From DASPKM01 sp963817075 (lineage in GTDB: Bacteria > Bacteroidota > Bacteroidia > Chitinophagales > Chitinophagaceae): a stretch of DNA of 64,000 nt. The translations under genes and the position numbers were made by a program. Location: the NCBI GenBank assembly GCA_963817075.1, contig CAWFMT010000009.1, forward strand, positions 496,001 through 560,000, in the 5' to 3' direction. The notes beneath the pieces were generated by a model. The model ran no database searches and had not been told where the DNA came from. It saw nothing but the letters and a program-made list of their open reading frames with translations. Shown piece by piece: positions 17,313 to 24,883 of this stretch. Numbering within the stretch: the stretch's first letter is position 1; each line of letters begins with the position of its first letter.

Positions 17313-17903
17313 TCACTTTGTCATTCTAAAAAAAGCCTTCGAGGAATCAGGCTTTATATGAAATTCAGTAAAAACATACCGTTGCTCAGGAACATATAAT
17401 TCCATCTTTTCATTGTACCCGCAGCCTGGACAGTGTTTGGTTTTGACTGTGATCCTTGATTTGTTCTCCACTATGCCTGTTTCTTTTACAATACCCAAAT
17501 TGCGAAATCCCTTGCTTTTGTGACTGAAGGTTTCCATCAGGATCTGATTGTCCTTAATAAAATATTCACCCCAACCATTCCTTGATTCACCCGCCCAGGT
17601 TCTCGCGCTGGATTCAACCACTTTTTTGAGATAAAAATTGCTGGTATCATCCGTAGAAAATCCAGAGGTATAGGAAGTTCCATCGTTATAAAGGAACATA
17701 AGATTTACATGAAACCTTCCCACCTCATCATTCATCTGATGCGATGAATTGGGCTTGGTCCAATGGTAAAATCCATCCGTCCTCACCTGGTCGGTGTTAA
17801 TGAATGGGCCAAGGGATAACCTCTTGTTGGCCAATTCCGGGGAAACACCACAGCTGATGAATAGAATTATTAGTCCTATAGAAACTATTCTTGATGTAAG
17901 CAT
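17313..17903 (-). CDS. Uncharacterised lipoprotein
   Basis: 196 residues from the ATG at 17903. Upstream in-frame codons up to 18059 run through a palindromic repeat and are rejected. The N-terminus is a lipoprotein signal with lipobox LFISC (Cys19). The mature chain has no family I recognise. It contains a CPGCG pair of cysteines near residue 155 (KTKHCPGCGYNEK) that could bind a metal or form a disulfide. It follows the aspartic protease gene (18007-19257) on the same strand with a repeat in between. Confidence 0.7.
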   Translation of the reverse strand: MLTSRIVSIGLIILFISCGVSPELANKRLSLGPFINTDQVRTDGFYHWTKPNSSHQMNDEVGRFHVNLMFLYNDGTSYTSGFSTDDTSNFYLKKVVESSARTWAGESRNGWGEYFIKDNQILMETFSHKSKGFRNLGIVKETGIVENKSRITVKTKHCPGCGYNEKMELYVPEQRYVFTEFHIKPDSSKAFFRMTK

Positions 17904-17913
17904 GATTTTGAGT

Positions 17914-18010
17914 TTAACCGCCAAGGCGCCCCTTCGACTCCGCTCAGGACGCGCGAGGCTACGCAAGGAATTCTTAGCGCTCCTTTCCGCCTTTGCGTCC
18001 TGGCGGTTAA
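17914..18010. repeat. Palindromic element carrying an inserted 19-bp repeat
   Basis: 97 bp from TTTAACCGCCAAGGCGCC to TTTGCGTCCTGGCGGTTAA. The left arm is interrupted at 17931-17949 by ccttcgactccgctcagga. The same 19-mer (one mismatch) interrupts the element at 28006-28104. Confidence 0.85.
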
Positions 18011-19257
18011 GTCTTACTAATAACTTTCTTCTTTCTAGTTCTTTTGTAAATGAATACACCTGCAGTCAAAAGCACCAGGAAAACCGCAATCCTTATCACC
18101 AGGTTTTGTATGTCAATAGATTTTGTGTATTCAAGATTGACCAGACTATTTTTCTTCAGATGTATCAGGCTCTTCTGATAGTCGATAATTACATTGAAAC
18201 GCTTCAAAGCATCATTACCCAGTATATTAAAGGGAAGCCCTTCTCCCTTTGATGGCAATTCCAGATCTGTTGGAACATCAAAAAGTTGAACACCGCCAAT
18301 TTCCAGCTTCGGTAACAAGACAGTATTGCTCACAATGGTTTTTCCATTGGCGCCTCTTGCTCTCCTTGTTCCTATTTCCTGTAGATCCTGTGATATTTTA
18401 ATTTCGGAACAGTAAGTCTTAGTCAATGACAGAGCCCATTTAGATCCTGTATCGAAAAGATATAGTCCTTTATGCCTGGTTTTATCGGTATGTATAAAAC
18501 CTTCAATAAACATTGCATCGCCTCTCCACTTCATTTCGACCGTTGAAAAACTGGGATCTATGGTAAATGCAGAATCGTGAATCACCAGAATTTTTTTGTC
18601 ATAATCGATCTCAACAACCTTGTCTTCAAAAGCATTGAAGCCAATGACACCATCTGCTTTCAAGCCTCCCCTGTAATCGATGTAGTTAATGGGTGAATTT
18701 TCGATCCTAATGCCTTCAAATTCGAAATGGTTCTTGTTATCGCTATTGAGTGTAGCATTTTTCTCTTTTCCCTGATCTGATAACACTCCAATTGAGGCCC
18801 CGGTATCAAAGATCAGATCCAGTATAGAAGAATTGTTGATTGTGCCCTTTACATGGATTGCACTATTCGGTCCAAGGGTGAAGGGAATGGTATCTGATGA
18901 ACCCCCCTTTCTCTTTTGGCTGATGTAATTAACCTTGTTGGGTTTTGTAGCAGTTATTCTTTGGAAGCAACTGTCCTTCTCATTAAGGAGAATGATGAAA
19001 TCATAAGTCTCTTTAAAGTTTATTTTGAAGCTGATGCTATCCAGGTCAGTATAATAGGTGACCAATTTAGGTTTTGTAGTTCTATGATAAGGGTATACAT
19101 CTGGTTTCAATTCGGGGATCAGCTGGCCGTTAAGCAGATCATCCCCATCCAGGATCCTTATTTGTTTTGAGGTAGCCCTAATTAATGGAAGCTTTTCCTG
19201 GGCATTCAGCAATTGAATCAATAATATATATATCAATACCAGAAGCGGTCGGGTCAT
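18007..19257 (-). CDS. Membrane-anchored aspartic protease with two DTG motifs
   Basis: 416 residues. Signal peptide about 1-19. Two retropepsin/pepsin-like lobes each carry a catalytic motif: F-D151-T-G-A-S and F-D269-T-G-S-K, followed by hydrophobic-Gly segments (ADGVIGFNAF near 201 and PFNILGNDAL near 345). A single TM helix at about 385-405 and a basic tail (KRTRKKKVISK) place the protease outside the cytoplasm with a C-terminal anchor. Two catalytic Asp in one chain would make a pseudo-dimer like pepsin, whereas many bacterial retropepsins have one motif and dimerise. Substrate unknown. The palindromic element 17914-18010 touches its 3' end. Confidence 0.85.
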   Translation of the reverse strand: MTRPLLVLIYILLIQLLNAQEKLPLIRATSKQIRILDGDDLLNGQLIPELKPDVYPYHRTTKPKLVTYYTDLDSISFKINFKETYDFIILLNEKDSCFQRITATKPNKVNYISQKRKGGSSDTIPFTLGPNSAIHVKGTINNSSILDLIFDTGASIGVLSDQGKEKNATLNSDNKNHFEFEGIRIENSPINYIDYRGGLKADGVIGFNAFEDKVVEIDYDKKILVIHDSAFTIDPSFSTVEMKWRGDAMFIEGFIHTDKTRHKGLYLFDTGSKWALSLTKTYCSEIKISQDLQEIGTRRARGANGKTIVSNTVLLPKLEIGGVQLFDVPTDLELPSKGEGLPFNILGNDALKRFNVIIDYQKSLIHLKKNSLVNLEYTKSIDIQNLVIRIAVFLVLLTAGVFIYKRTRKKKVISKT

Positions 19258-19744
19258 GGCTATTTTATTAAGTGAAAATTAGAAATTTAAAATGAGGTGA
19301 CAATTAGAAATTAAAATGTAAAATGAAAAATTTAAAATGGAAAATGAAGAATTTCACGCAAAGGGGCAAAGTGAGCAAAGACGCAAAGGAAATGGAAAAT
19401 GAAAAATTTAAAATGTAAAATGAAGAATTTCACGCAAAGGGGCAAAGTGAGCAAAGACGCACAGGAAATGGAAAATGAAAAATTTAAAATGTAAAATGAA
19501 GAATTTCAGGAAAAGAAGTAAAACTCTGCTCTCCTGATCTCTGCGGTGGAATAAAATGGAAAATGAAAAATTTAAAATGTAAAATGAAGAATTTCACGCA
19601 AAGGAAATGTAAAATGGAAAATGCAAAAAGAAGAATTTCGCGTAAAGAAGTAAAACTCTGCGATTACTCTGCGTTCTCCCGTTCTCTGCGGTAAAACAAG
19701 AATCGTGAGCCGTGAGTTGTGAGTTGGTGAATCGTGAAAGAAAT
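19258..19744. repeat. Gene-free region of composite tandem repeats, period about 76 bp
   Basis: The phrase gaagaatttcacgcaaagg recurs at 19346, 19422 and 19586, with a related copy at 19498 (intervals 76, 76 and 88). Units mix an aaaatgaaaaatttaaaatg phrase with left-arm fragments of the palindromic family (cgcaaaggggcaaag). Right-arm fragments (ctctgcggtaaaac) and GTGAGTC-like heptamers follow at 19685-19735. Confidence 0.85.
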
Positions 19745-21064
19745 TTATTGGGAACCTCGCGTCTTTGTTTGCTGGCGGTTAATTCCTAACTTCTTAATTC
19801 TCTCAATGAAAGAATACCTAAGATAGAATTGGAATGAATGATTTCTTGACTGCACCAAGCTTCCAGAACTCAGCTGAATATTGACAAAATCCTTTAAAGC
19901 CAGGTTAAACCTTGTACCGATCATGAATCGCTTCCATTCATAATTCGCATCAAGGAGAATTCGCCACTCTTTCGTAGCAAATTTTTCATATACAGGATCT
20001 GATTTGAGCGATTGCACCCTGAACGAACGAGCAGAATCCGGTCCTCCAGGAATGATCAGTCGTTGATAAATTTCTCCAACTGCATTCTTCAATTGTGCAA
20101 ACTGGATGCCTCCACCTACATCCAGTCCCTTGATCGGTTGATAATGGATAAGTAGCGGAACATTCCAATAGATCAGTTTTTTTAAAGTGAGCGTACGTGC
20201 AAATCTTGGATTGTTTGGATTGCTACTGCTGAATCTTTCTTCCAGTATAACGTCTTTCGTGTATTGAGGAGAGTTGAACTGCGCTTCTATCTGCGCCGAC
20301 CATCTCTTGTTAAAGCGATATCTGAATTGAGGAACGGGGAGGTAATCTTGCCAACTTCCTATCGTTCCTTCGGAATTAAAGTTTGATCGTTGCTGGCCTC
20401 CCACTGGCATCGCCTGATTCAATCCCACTGCGCCCTGCCATCCTTTCAGATCGTTCAATGAATTGCTTTTGTCTGATTCTTCCTGCTGAATACTATCCTT
20501 AACGACATTAATATTTTCTTGAAGGTTCTTTAGTTCGAGACGTTGAAAAACGAGTTGGCTTCCCTCGTTCAATAATATAGGCAGACTTGTCCTTATTTGC
20601 CGATCCAATTCACTTGAAACGTGCATGCTCTCATTAATTAGCACCCCAGTTTGTCTTTTAAACTGGATTAGTTCAGGTTCGCTATTCTTAAATTTTACAT
20701 TTTTACTTTTTACTTTTTCATTATCAGCGAGACCCGATTCAAAGGGTTCAGCAATTGTTATCTCTTTCTCAACCTTCGGTTTTGCATCTGGCCTTACATT
20801 CTTATCAGGTCTTGCTTTTTCGGTGACAATTACTTTTTCATTTGGCTTTGACATCGACCCAATTCTAAATACAGCTGGGCAATTGCAAACTCCTATCAGG
20901 AGGAGAAGTAAAATGATCAGCAAGAACCATCTCCTCCAGTCTTTTTTTGAAACAGGCATTTTCTCATCCAGCAACAACTCCATTGTTGCCCAGGCTTGTG
21001 ACTTGTTGGGCCCCTGAATGAGGTCTAATCTATTTGTCCATATATTATTATCAGAATTATGCAT
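19745..21064 (-). CDS. One-TM protein with C-terminal beta-barrel-like domain, coupled to an ECF sigma factor
   Basis: 439 residues from the ATG at 21064, which overlaps the sigma-factor stop (21057) by 8 bp. Residues 1-45 look cytoplasmic (WATMELLLDEKMPVSKKDWRR), 46-60 are one TM helix, 61-200 a Lys/Glu-rich, partly helical linker, and about 240-425 a beta-rich region like PorT/OMP_b-brl barrels (PQFRYRFNKRWSAQIEAQF; ending FQFYLRYSF). The position after a sigma factor and the TM layout are those of an anti-sigma factor, so the N-terminal part probably holds the sigma factor. How a barrel-like domain fits on the same chain is unclear: it may sit in the outer membrane, with the linker spanning the periplasm. 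Confidence 0.75.
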   Translation of the reverse strand: MHNSDNNIWTNRLDLIQGPNKSQAWATMELLLDEKMPVSKKDWRRWFLLIILLLLLIGVCNCPAVFRIGSMSKPNEKVIVTEKARPDKNVRPDAKPKVEKEITIAEPFESGLADNEKVKSKNVKFKNSEPELIQFKRQTGVLINESMHVSSELDRQIRTSLPILLNEGSQLVFQRLELKNLQENINVVKDSIQQEESDKSNSLNDLKGWQGAVGLNQAMPVGGQQRSNFNSEGTIGSWQDYLPVPQFRYRFNKRWSAQIEAQFNSPQYTKDVILEERFSSSNPNNPRFARTLTLKKLIYWNVPLLIHYQPIKGLDVGGGIQFAQLKNAVGEIYQRLIIPGGPDSARSFRVQSLKSDPVYEKFATKEWRILLDANYEWKRFMIGTRFNLALKDFVNIQLSSGSLVQSRNHSFQFYLRYSFIERIKKLGINRQQTKTRGSQ

Positions 21065-21599
21065 GTTTGAAGGCGTTGAGAAGTTTCCTAAGTCGTTTCC
21101 TGGCTTCGCTGACATGCCACCTGCTGGTGGAATCAGAAATTTGCAATATCTGAGCAATCTCCTGGTGTGAATATCCTTCCAGGGTATACAGATTGAATAC
21201 TGTTCTTGTGCTATCTGGCAAAGTGTCTATCATAAGCAGGATTTGCTCGGCCTGATAGTGATCCAATAATTCAGATTCTGCTTCAGGCTCCATGTACGAC
21301 TCAAGCGGCACCGGGAGAAAATGGAGTCGCTTCTTTTTATTCAGTACATCAAGAGCGCAATTCACCATTATTTTTCGCATCCAGGTGTATAGAGCACCTT
21401 TTCCCGGATCATAACTCCTGATATTTTGAAAGATTTTTAGAAATCCATCATTCAAAGTTTCTGCTGCCTCAAAATCATCCGATAGGTAGGACTTGCACAA
21501 TGCCCACATGGACCCATAGAAAAGCTTAAATAACTTTTCCTGGGCCCTACGATTATTTTCTATGCAACCGCTGATAAGTCCCTTATGATCCGCTCGCAG
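21057..21599 (-). CDS. ECF RNA polymerase sigma factor with non-ATG or unresolved start
   Basis: The first ATG (21509) gives 150 residues beginning MWALCKSYLSDD, which is inside region 2. The same frame stays open upstream to a TGA at 21630-21632 and encodes LISGCIENNRRAQ then KLFKLFYGS, the conserved N-terminus of Bacteroidota ECF factors. No ATG, GTG or TTG lies in that stretch; CTG at 21599 is the best start by length (180 residues). Region 2 has FLKIFQNIRSYDPGKGALYTW-like residues; region 4 has EGYSHQEIAQILQISDSTSRWH. It promotes transcription of an unknown regulon and is probably held by the protein encoded at 19745-21064. Confidence 0.8.
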   Translation of the reverse strand: MRADHKGLISGCIENNRRAQEKLFKLFYGSMWALCKSYLSDDFEAAETLNDGFLKIFQNIRSYDPGKGALYTWMRKIMVNCALDVLNKKKRLHFLPVPLESYMEPEAESELLDHYQAEQILLMIDTLPDSTRTVFNLYTLEGYSHQEIAQILQISDSTSRWHVSEARKRLRKLLNAFKHA

Positions 21600-21762
21600 G
21601 TTTTCCGTACCGATAAATTTTTCCGTCGATCAGTTTGTGAACGATGTTTGATATACGACCAGTTGGATTCAAGTGCTGGGTTTATAAAATATTTTTTTCG
21701 ATTCGATTTAAATATTCTTTAGCTCTCCCAGGTACCCAGCATTTACAGTTGAAACGTAGTAT

Positions 21763-22176
21763 ATGGATAAAAATAATGTCATGAAGAATCTACTATTCCT
21801 ATTATTCATCTGCCTGACTGCAGGTGCCTGTCAAAAGAACGTTTCCGCAGAAGAAACTAAAGAATTGGAGCTTGTCGCTAGTAAAAGCACGGTTAGGAAG
21901 GGCGAAACTGTGGATGTATCGATCCGAAATCCTGCCTCCGGATCTTATACAAAATGGACAGTCACTCCTTCTACGGGTGTCGCAGTTCGAAATTTATACA
22001 CTCCCCAGAACGCAGCAGGAAATACGATTCAGTTTGGTGAGAAGGGTGAATATGAGATTAGTGCAGATGTTAGACTTGTCCATCCTGATTGTCGCCCTTC
22101 ACCTGGATGGGACACTTGCTTCGCAAATGTGGCCAATAAGGCCATCCTTACCTATAAGATTAAGGTGCAGGATTGA
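21763..22176 (+). CDS. Uncharacterised lipoprotein with Ig/PKD-like fold
   Basis: 137 residues. The real start may be ATG 21781 (MKNLLFLLFICLTAGAC), since that gives a normal lipoprotein signal; lipobox AGAC. The rest is one beta-sandwich-like domain (STVRKGETVDVSIRNPASG; ending KAILTYKIKVQD) with two cysteines near the end (CRPSPGWDTC) likely to form a disulfide. It is divergent from the sigma-factor gene, with about 160 bp between starts. A clear terminator follows at 22195-22224. Function unknown. Confidence 0.75.
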   Translation: MDKNNVMKNLLFLLFICLTAGACQKNVSAEETKELELVASKSTVRKGETVDVSIRNPASGSYTKWTVTPSTGVAVRNLYTPQNAAGNTIQFGEKGEYEISADVRLVHPDCRPSPGWDTCFANVANKAILTYKIKVQD

Positions 22177-22194
22177 AAAATTAATTAAAGTCTT

Positions 22195-22224
22195 CAGCCC
22201 CCAACAGGGGCTGTTCCTTTTTCT
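22195..22224 (+). terminator. Rho-independent terminator
   Basis: Stem CAGCCCC (22195-22201), loop CAACA, stem GGGGCTG (22207-22213), then ttccttttt. It ends the lipoprotein gene and lies just past the convergent response-regulator gene (stop at 22225). Confidence 0.88.
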
Positions 22225-22890
22225 TTACGGAATATAGAGTTGGTTCTTGATAGCATAAACAACAATCCCGGCTGTATTCCTTACCTGCATTTTCTTAAGG
22301 ATTTTTTCCCGATATCCTTCAACAGTTCTAATGCTCAGATGAATTGCATTAGAGATTTCCTTATTTGAAAGTTGTTTGCAAATGAGTTTGATGATTTCCA
22401 TTTCCTTTGGTGAAAAATCTGGTCTTTTAGATATGCGATGAGGGTTGAAACGACTCTCGGCAATCATTTGGGCAAGTTTGTACTTAGTACTATTGCAGAA
22501 ATAGGTTTCCTGTTTGTAAACAGTCCTTATAGCTTCGGCAATTTCAGATTTATGCGCGTTCTTGACCAGATATCCTTTAGCACCTGCTTCCAGCATTTCA
22601 ACAATGAGATTATCATCATCAAACATTGAAAGAGCTATGATGCCGATATGAGGAAATTTTTTGATGATCAGTTTTGTGGCTGCTATTCCATCCAGGTGTG
22701 GCATCTTAATGTCAGTTAGTACTACATCTGGATTGTATTTTTCAACCAGTGAGATTAATTCCTTTCCATTTGAAGCGTCTGCCAGCAATTCAATCCCTGG
22801 TAATTTCTCCACCAGGGAAATGAATCCATCTCTAAAGATTTCATGATCATCTGCGATAACGATCCTGATCCATGTATAGTGCTTATCCAT
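22225..22890 (-). CDS. NarL/FixJ-type (LuxR-family) response regulator
   Basis: 221 residues from ATG 22890 (MDKHYTWIRIVIADDHE); an upstream in-frame ATG at 22920 overlaps the kinase gene and is less likely. Receiver domain about 8-125 with the acidic pair DD, the phospho-acceptor Asp in VVLTDIKMP, and the KGYLVKNAHKSE end. C-terminal LuxR HTH about 155-215 (FSPKEMEIIKLICKQLSNKE; SIRTVEGYREKI). Last gene of a four-gene operon; starts 7 bp after the kinase stop. It is the DNA-binding output of kinase 22898-23650. Confidence 0.93.
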   Translation of the reverse strand: MDKHYTWIRIVIADDHEIFRDGFISLVEKLPGIELLADASNGKELISLVEKYNPDVVLTDIKMPHLDGIAATKLIIKKFPHIGIIALSMFDDDNLIVEMLEAGAKGYLVKNAHKSEIAEAIRTVYKQETYFCNSTKYKLAQMIAESRFNPHRISKRPDFSPKEMEIIKLICKQLSNKEISNAIHLSIRTVEGYREKILKKMQVRNTAGIVVYAIKNQLYIP

Positions 22891-22897
22891 AAAATTT

Positions 22898-23650
22898 TCA
22901 AATGTGATAAGGTATCTCAATGCTGATCATTGTTCCTTTTCCAGTTTTCGATGTTACGAACATCTCGCCTCCCAGCACTTCCGCTCTGCTTAGCAAATTG
23001 CGCAATCCGAGCCCCGAATGTTCTTTGCTTTCAGTTTCATAATCGAACCCATGTCCGTTGTCGCGTGATATTAGTATTATTCGCTGGCGTTCATATTTGA
23101 GAATAATTTCTAATTCCCCGGCACCTGAATGTTTAATTGTATTATGTACAATCTCCTGAACAATCCTGTACAGATGAATTGCCTTCCGAAGATCAAGCTC
23201 CGGAATGTCTTTTATTGTAAGGTTGATCTTAACAGGAAATGAGAACCCAATATTGTGAATGAACTCTTTTATGCCGGCCACTGCTCCTTTTCTTACCAAA
23301 GCACTTGGCATTAGATCGTAGGATATTTGTCGCATCCTTAAAATGATATCATCAATGTAGGCAGTAGCTTGTGTAATTAGTTTGATCTCATTTTCAGGGA
23401 TATCTTCTATGGTTGCCAGCTTGAATTTGGCTGCAGAAAGAATGGGTCCCAGTTCATCATGCAAATCAGCCGCGATTCGAGTCCGCTCGTTCTCAAGAGT
23501 AGTGATCTCAGCTTCTATCTTCAGCTTGTACAGCTTTACATGTTTTCTGTGTTGACGAATTATTGAGAGTAGAAACAGAATGATGATAAGGCCTAATAAA
23601 ATTCCAGTTAAGAGGATCGCATTGTAAATGGTTGTTTCCTGGGCATGCAT
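22898..23650 (-). CDS. Short membrane histidine kinase (HisKA_3/HATPase)
   Basis: 250 residues. One TM helix at about 10-31, then a coiled-coil region leading to the HisKA_3 box RIAADLHDELGP with phospho-acceptor H64. ATP-binding: N box EIVHNTIKHSG, G boxes DNGHGFD and GLGLRNLLSRAEVLGG. There is no extracytoplasmic sensor domain. Its start overlaps by 43 bp the gene for a seven-TM protein, which probably supplies the sensing part. It phosphorylates the regulator encoded next (22225-22890). Confidence 0.92.
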   Translation of the reverse strand: MHAQETTIYNAILLTGILLGLIIILFLLSIIRQHRKHVKLYKLKIEAEITTLENERTRIAADLHDELGPILSAAKFKLATIEDIPENEIKLITQATAYIDDIILRMRQISYDLMPSALVRKGAVAGIKEFIHNIGFSFPVKINLTIKDIPELDLRKAIHLYRIVQEIVHNTIKHSGAGELEIILKYERQRIILISRDNGHGFDYETESKEHSGLGLRNLLSRAEVLGGEMFVTSKTGKGTMISIEIPYHI

Positions 23651-24261
23651 AGAACAGCGAAGGCAAAAATCAGATTAGTGATAAGGTTTATACAGAAAAG
23701 CAAAAAATATACTCTCATTCGAAAATCCCGACTGGCATTCAAGCCATATAACCAAAACGTTTCAACAAGAATCTTATAGGTATAGTAAATGATCAATCCG
23801 GTACAAATCAGGAATGAAGCATTCCGGATCAAATTATTCCTATGGCGAGCGATCAGTTTGCTGATGGTCAGAACGCTCAGGCAAACAATAAGGAACGAAT
23901 AAAGGATACGAAAGTAGGAACTTACATTTCTGATACTAAATATGAGGAAATTCTCAATTATCCATGCAAATGAAAGGGTAAGAATAAAAAAAAGCATAAA
24001 AAATTTATCCGGATAAGATTTCCAATTATAAAATAGCCAGATCAGGAGCAAGGATTCGCAAAGGACATATAGGTTGTTATTGATTGCTGTTGACTCACCT
24101 TGCAGCGTAATGAAGAAACTTATGGCTTCGTTCAAAGTGCCCAGCCATAAGCAATAAATAAACGGAAAAAAGGTTGGATCGATTCTCTTAAAGCGAATCC
24201 AACCTAGAACCGCAGCAATTACAATGCTGCTGCTGAATATGACAATCAGCGTGTGACTCAT
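23608..24261 (-). CDS. Seven-TM membrane protein, probable sensor partner of the kinase
   Basis: 217 residues, almost all hydrophobic, with seven clear TM segments and short loops. The N-terminus appears to lie outside and the C-terminus (CMPRKQPFTMRSS) inside. No family is recognised. The gene overlaps the kinase start by 43 bp and starts 7 bp after the preceding gene, so all four genes should be made together. With the kinase having no sensor of its own, the simplest reading is a split receptor: this protein detects a membrane-soluble or membrane-state signal. That role is inference. Confidence 0.7.
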   Translation of the reverse strand: MSHTLIVIFSSSIVIAAVLGWIRFKRIDPTFFPFIYCLWLGTLNEAISFFITLQGESTAINNNLYVLCESLLLIWLFYNWKSYPDKFFMLFFILTLSFAWIIENFLIFSIRNVSSYFRILYSFLIVCLSVLTISKLIARHRNNLIRNASFLICTGLIIYYTYKILVETFWLYGLNASRDFRMRVYFLLFCINLITNLIFAFAVLCMPRKQPFTMRSS

Positions 24262-24268
24262 AGTTCTT

Positions 24269-24649
24269 CTATTCGCCGCCGTTCAGCGGGGAAGGTGGAG
24301 GACAGAAATCCGGGCATCGTTGTCCTTCTTCCACGATCTTGTCTTCTTCTGATGTTTCAGTAAGCTGGGACGGAAGAATGTCGTTTCCCGTTTCATCAAC
24401 TCCAACAATAATAGCATGAACTTTTAGATCTTCATCCATTCCATAATAAACCCGAAGCGCATTGCAATCCGGCTCCGCCAGGAGATCATCGAAAGCCTGT
24501 CGGTTAAAGGTCTCACAGATTGCGAGAACATTCTCGTTCCTGTATTCCGCATCCAGGATGTTTTCCTTTTGAGCACGGTAAAGGCTTGTCATTTCAACAG
24601 CTGTAGCTAATGGGATGGAATGACTGTTTGAGGGGTTTGAATAACTCAT
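24269..24649 (-). CDS. Unknown protein, first gene of the 7-TM/kinase operon
   Basis: 126 residues, soluble. It has a VYYGMDEDLKVHAIIVGVDETG segment (in two parts, about 68-89), and an acidic C-terminal tail ending CPDFCPPPSPLNGGE with two cysteines. The C-terminal CPPP stretch is unlike ordinary cytosolic proteins. No family name is recalled, though similar small genes with this layout may exist next to Bacteroidota kinases. Being co-transcribed with a sensor system, it could modulate it. Confidence 0.6.
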   Translation of the reverse strand: MSYSNPSNSHSIPLATAVEMTSLYRAQKENILDAEYRNENVLAICETFNRQAFDDLLAEPDCNALRVYYGMDEDLKVHAIIVGVDETGNDILPSQLTETSEEDKIVEEGQRCPDFCPPPSPLNGGE

Positions 24650-24763
24650 AGCATTGGGTTTTAAGTGAAGAATAAACCCAAGTTTGTTTAACCCTCTTAA
24701 GAATTTAGCAGTAGAAGTACGGATTCTGACTGGTATTTTCCACGAATTTTTTAGAATTAGGAG

Positions 24764-24871
24764 TTTAACCGCCAGGACGCAAAGACGCGAAGGCTCGCTA
24801 AGAAGTCCTCGCGTTCCCTCGCGCCCTGGCGCCCCTGCCTGACTGCGTCACGCAGGCAGGTTTGCGGTTAA
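24764..24871. repeat. Palindromic element with an inserted hairpin
   Basis: 108 bp from TTTAACCGCCAGGACGC to TTTGCGGTTAA. The right arm is interrupted by cctgcctgactgcgtcacgc followed by aggcagg, itself a small hairpin, related to phrases at about 5095 (cctgcttgactgcgcag) and 49625. Confidence 0.85.
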
Positions 24872-24883
24872 GCTAATAAAATT

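Noticed and set aside
21824..22237. Second frame over the lipoprotein gene
   Set aside because: Runs through the terminator and lacks a signal; the other frame has a clear lipobox.
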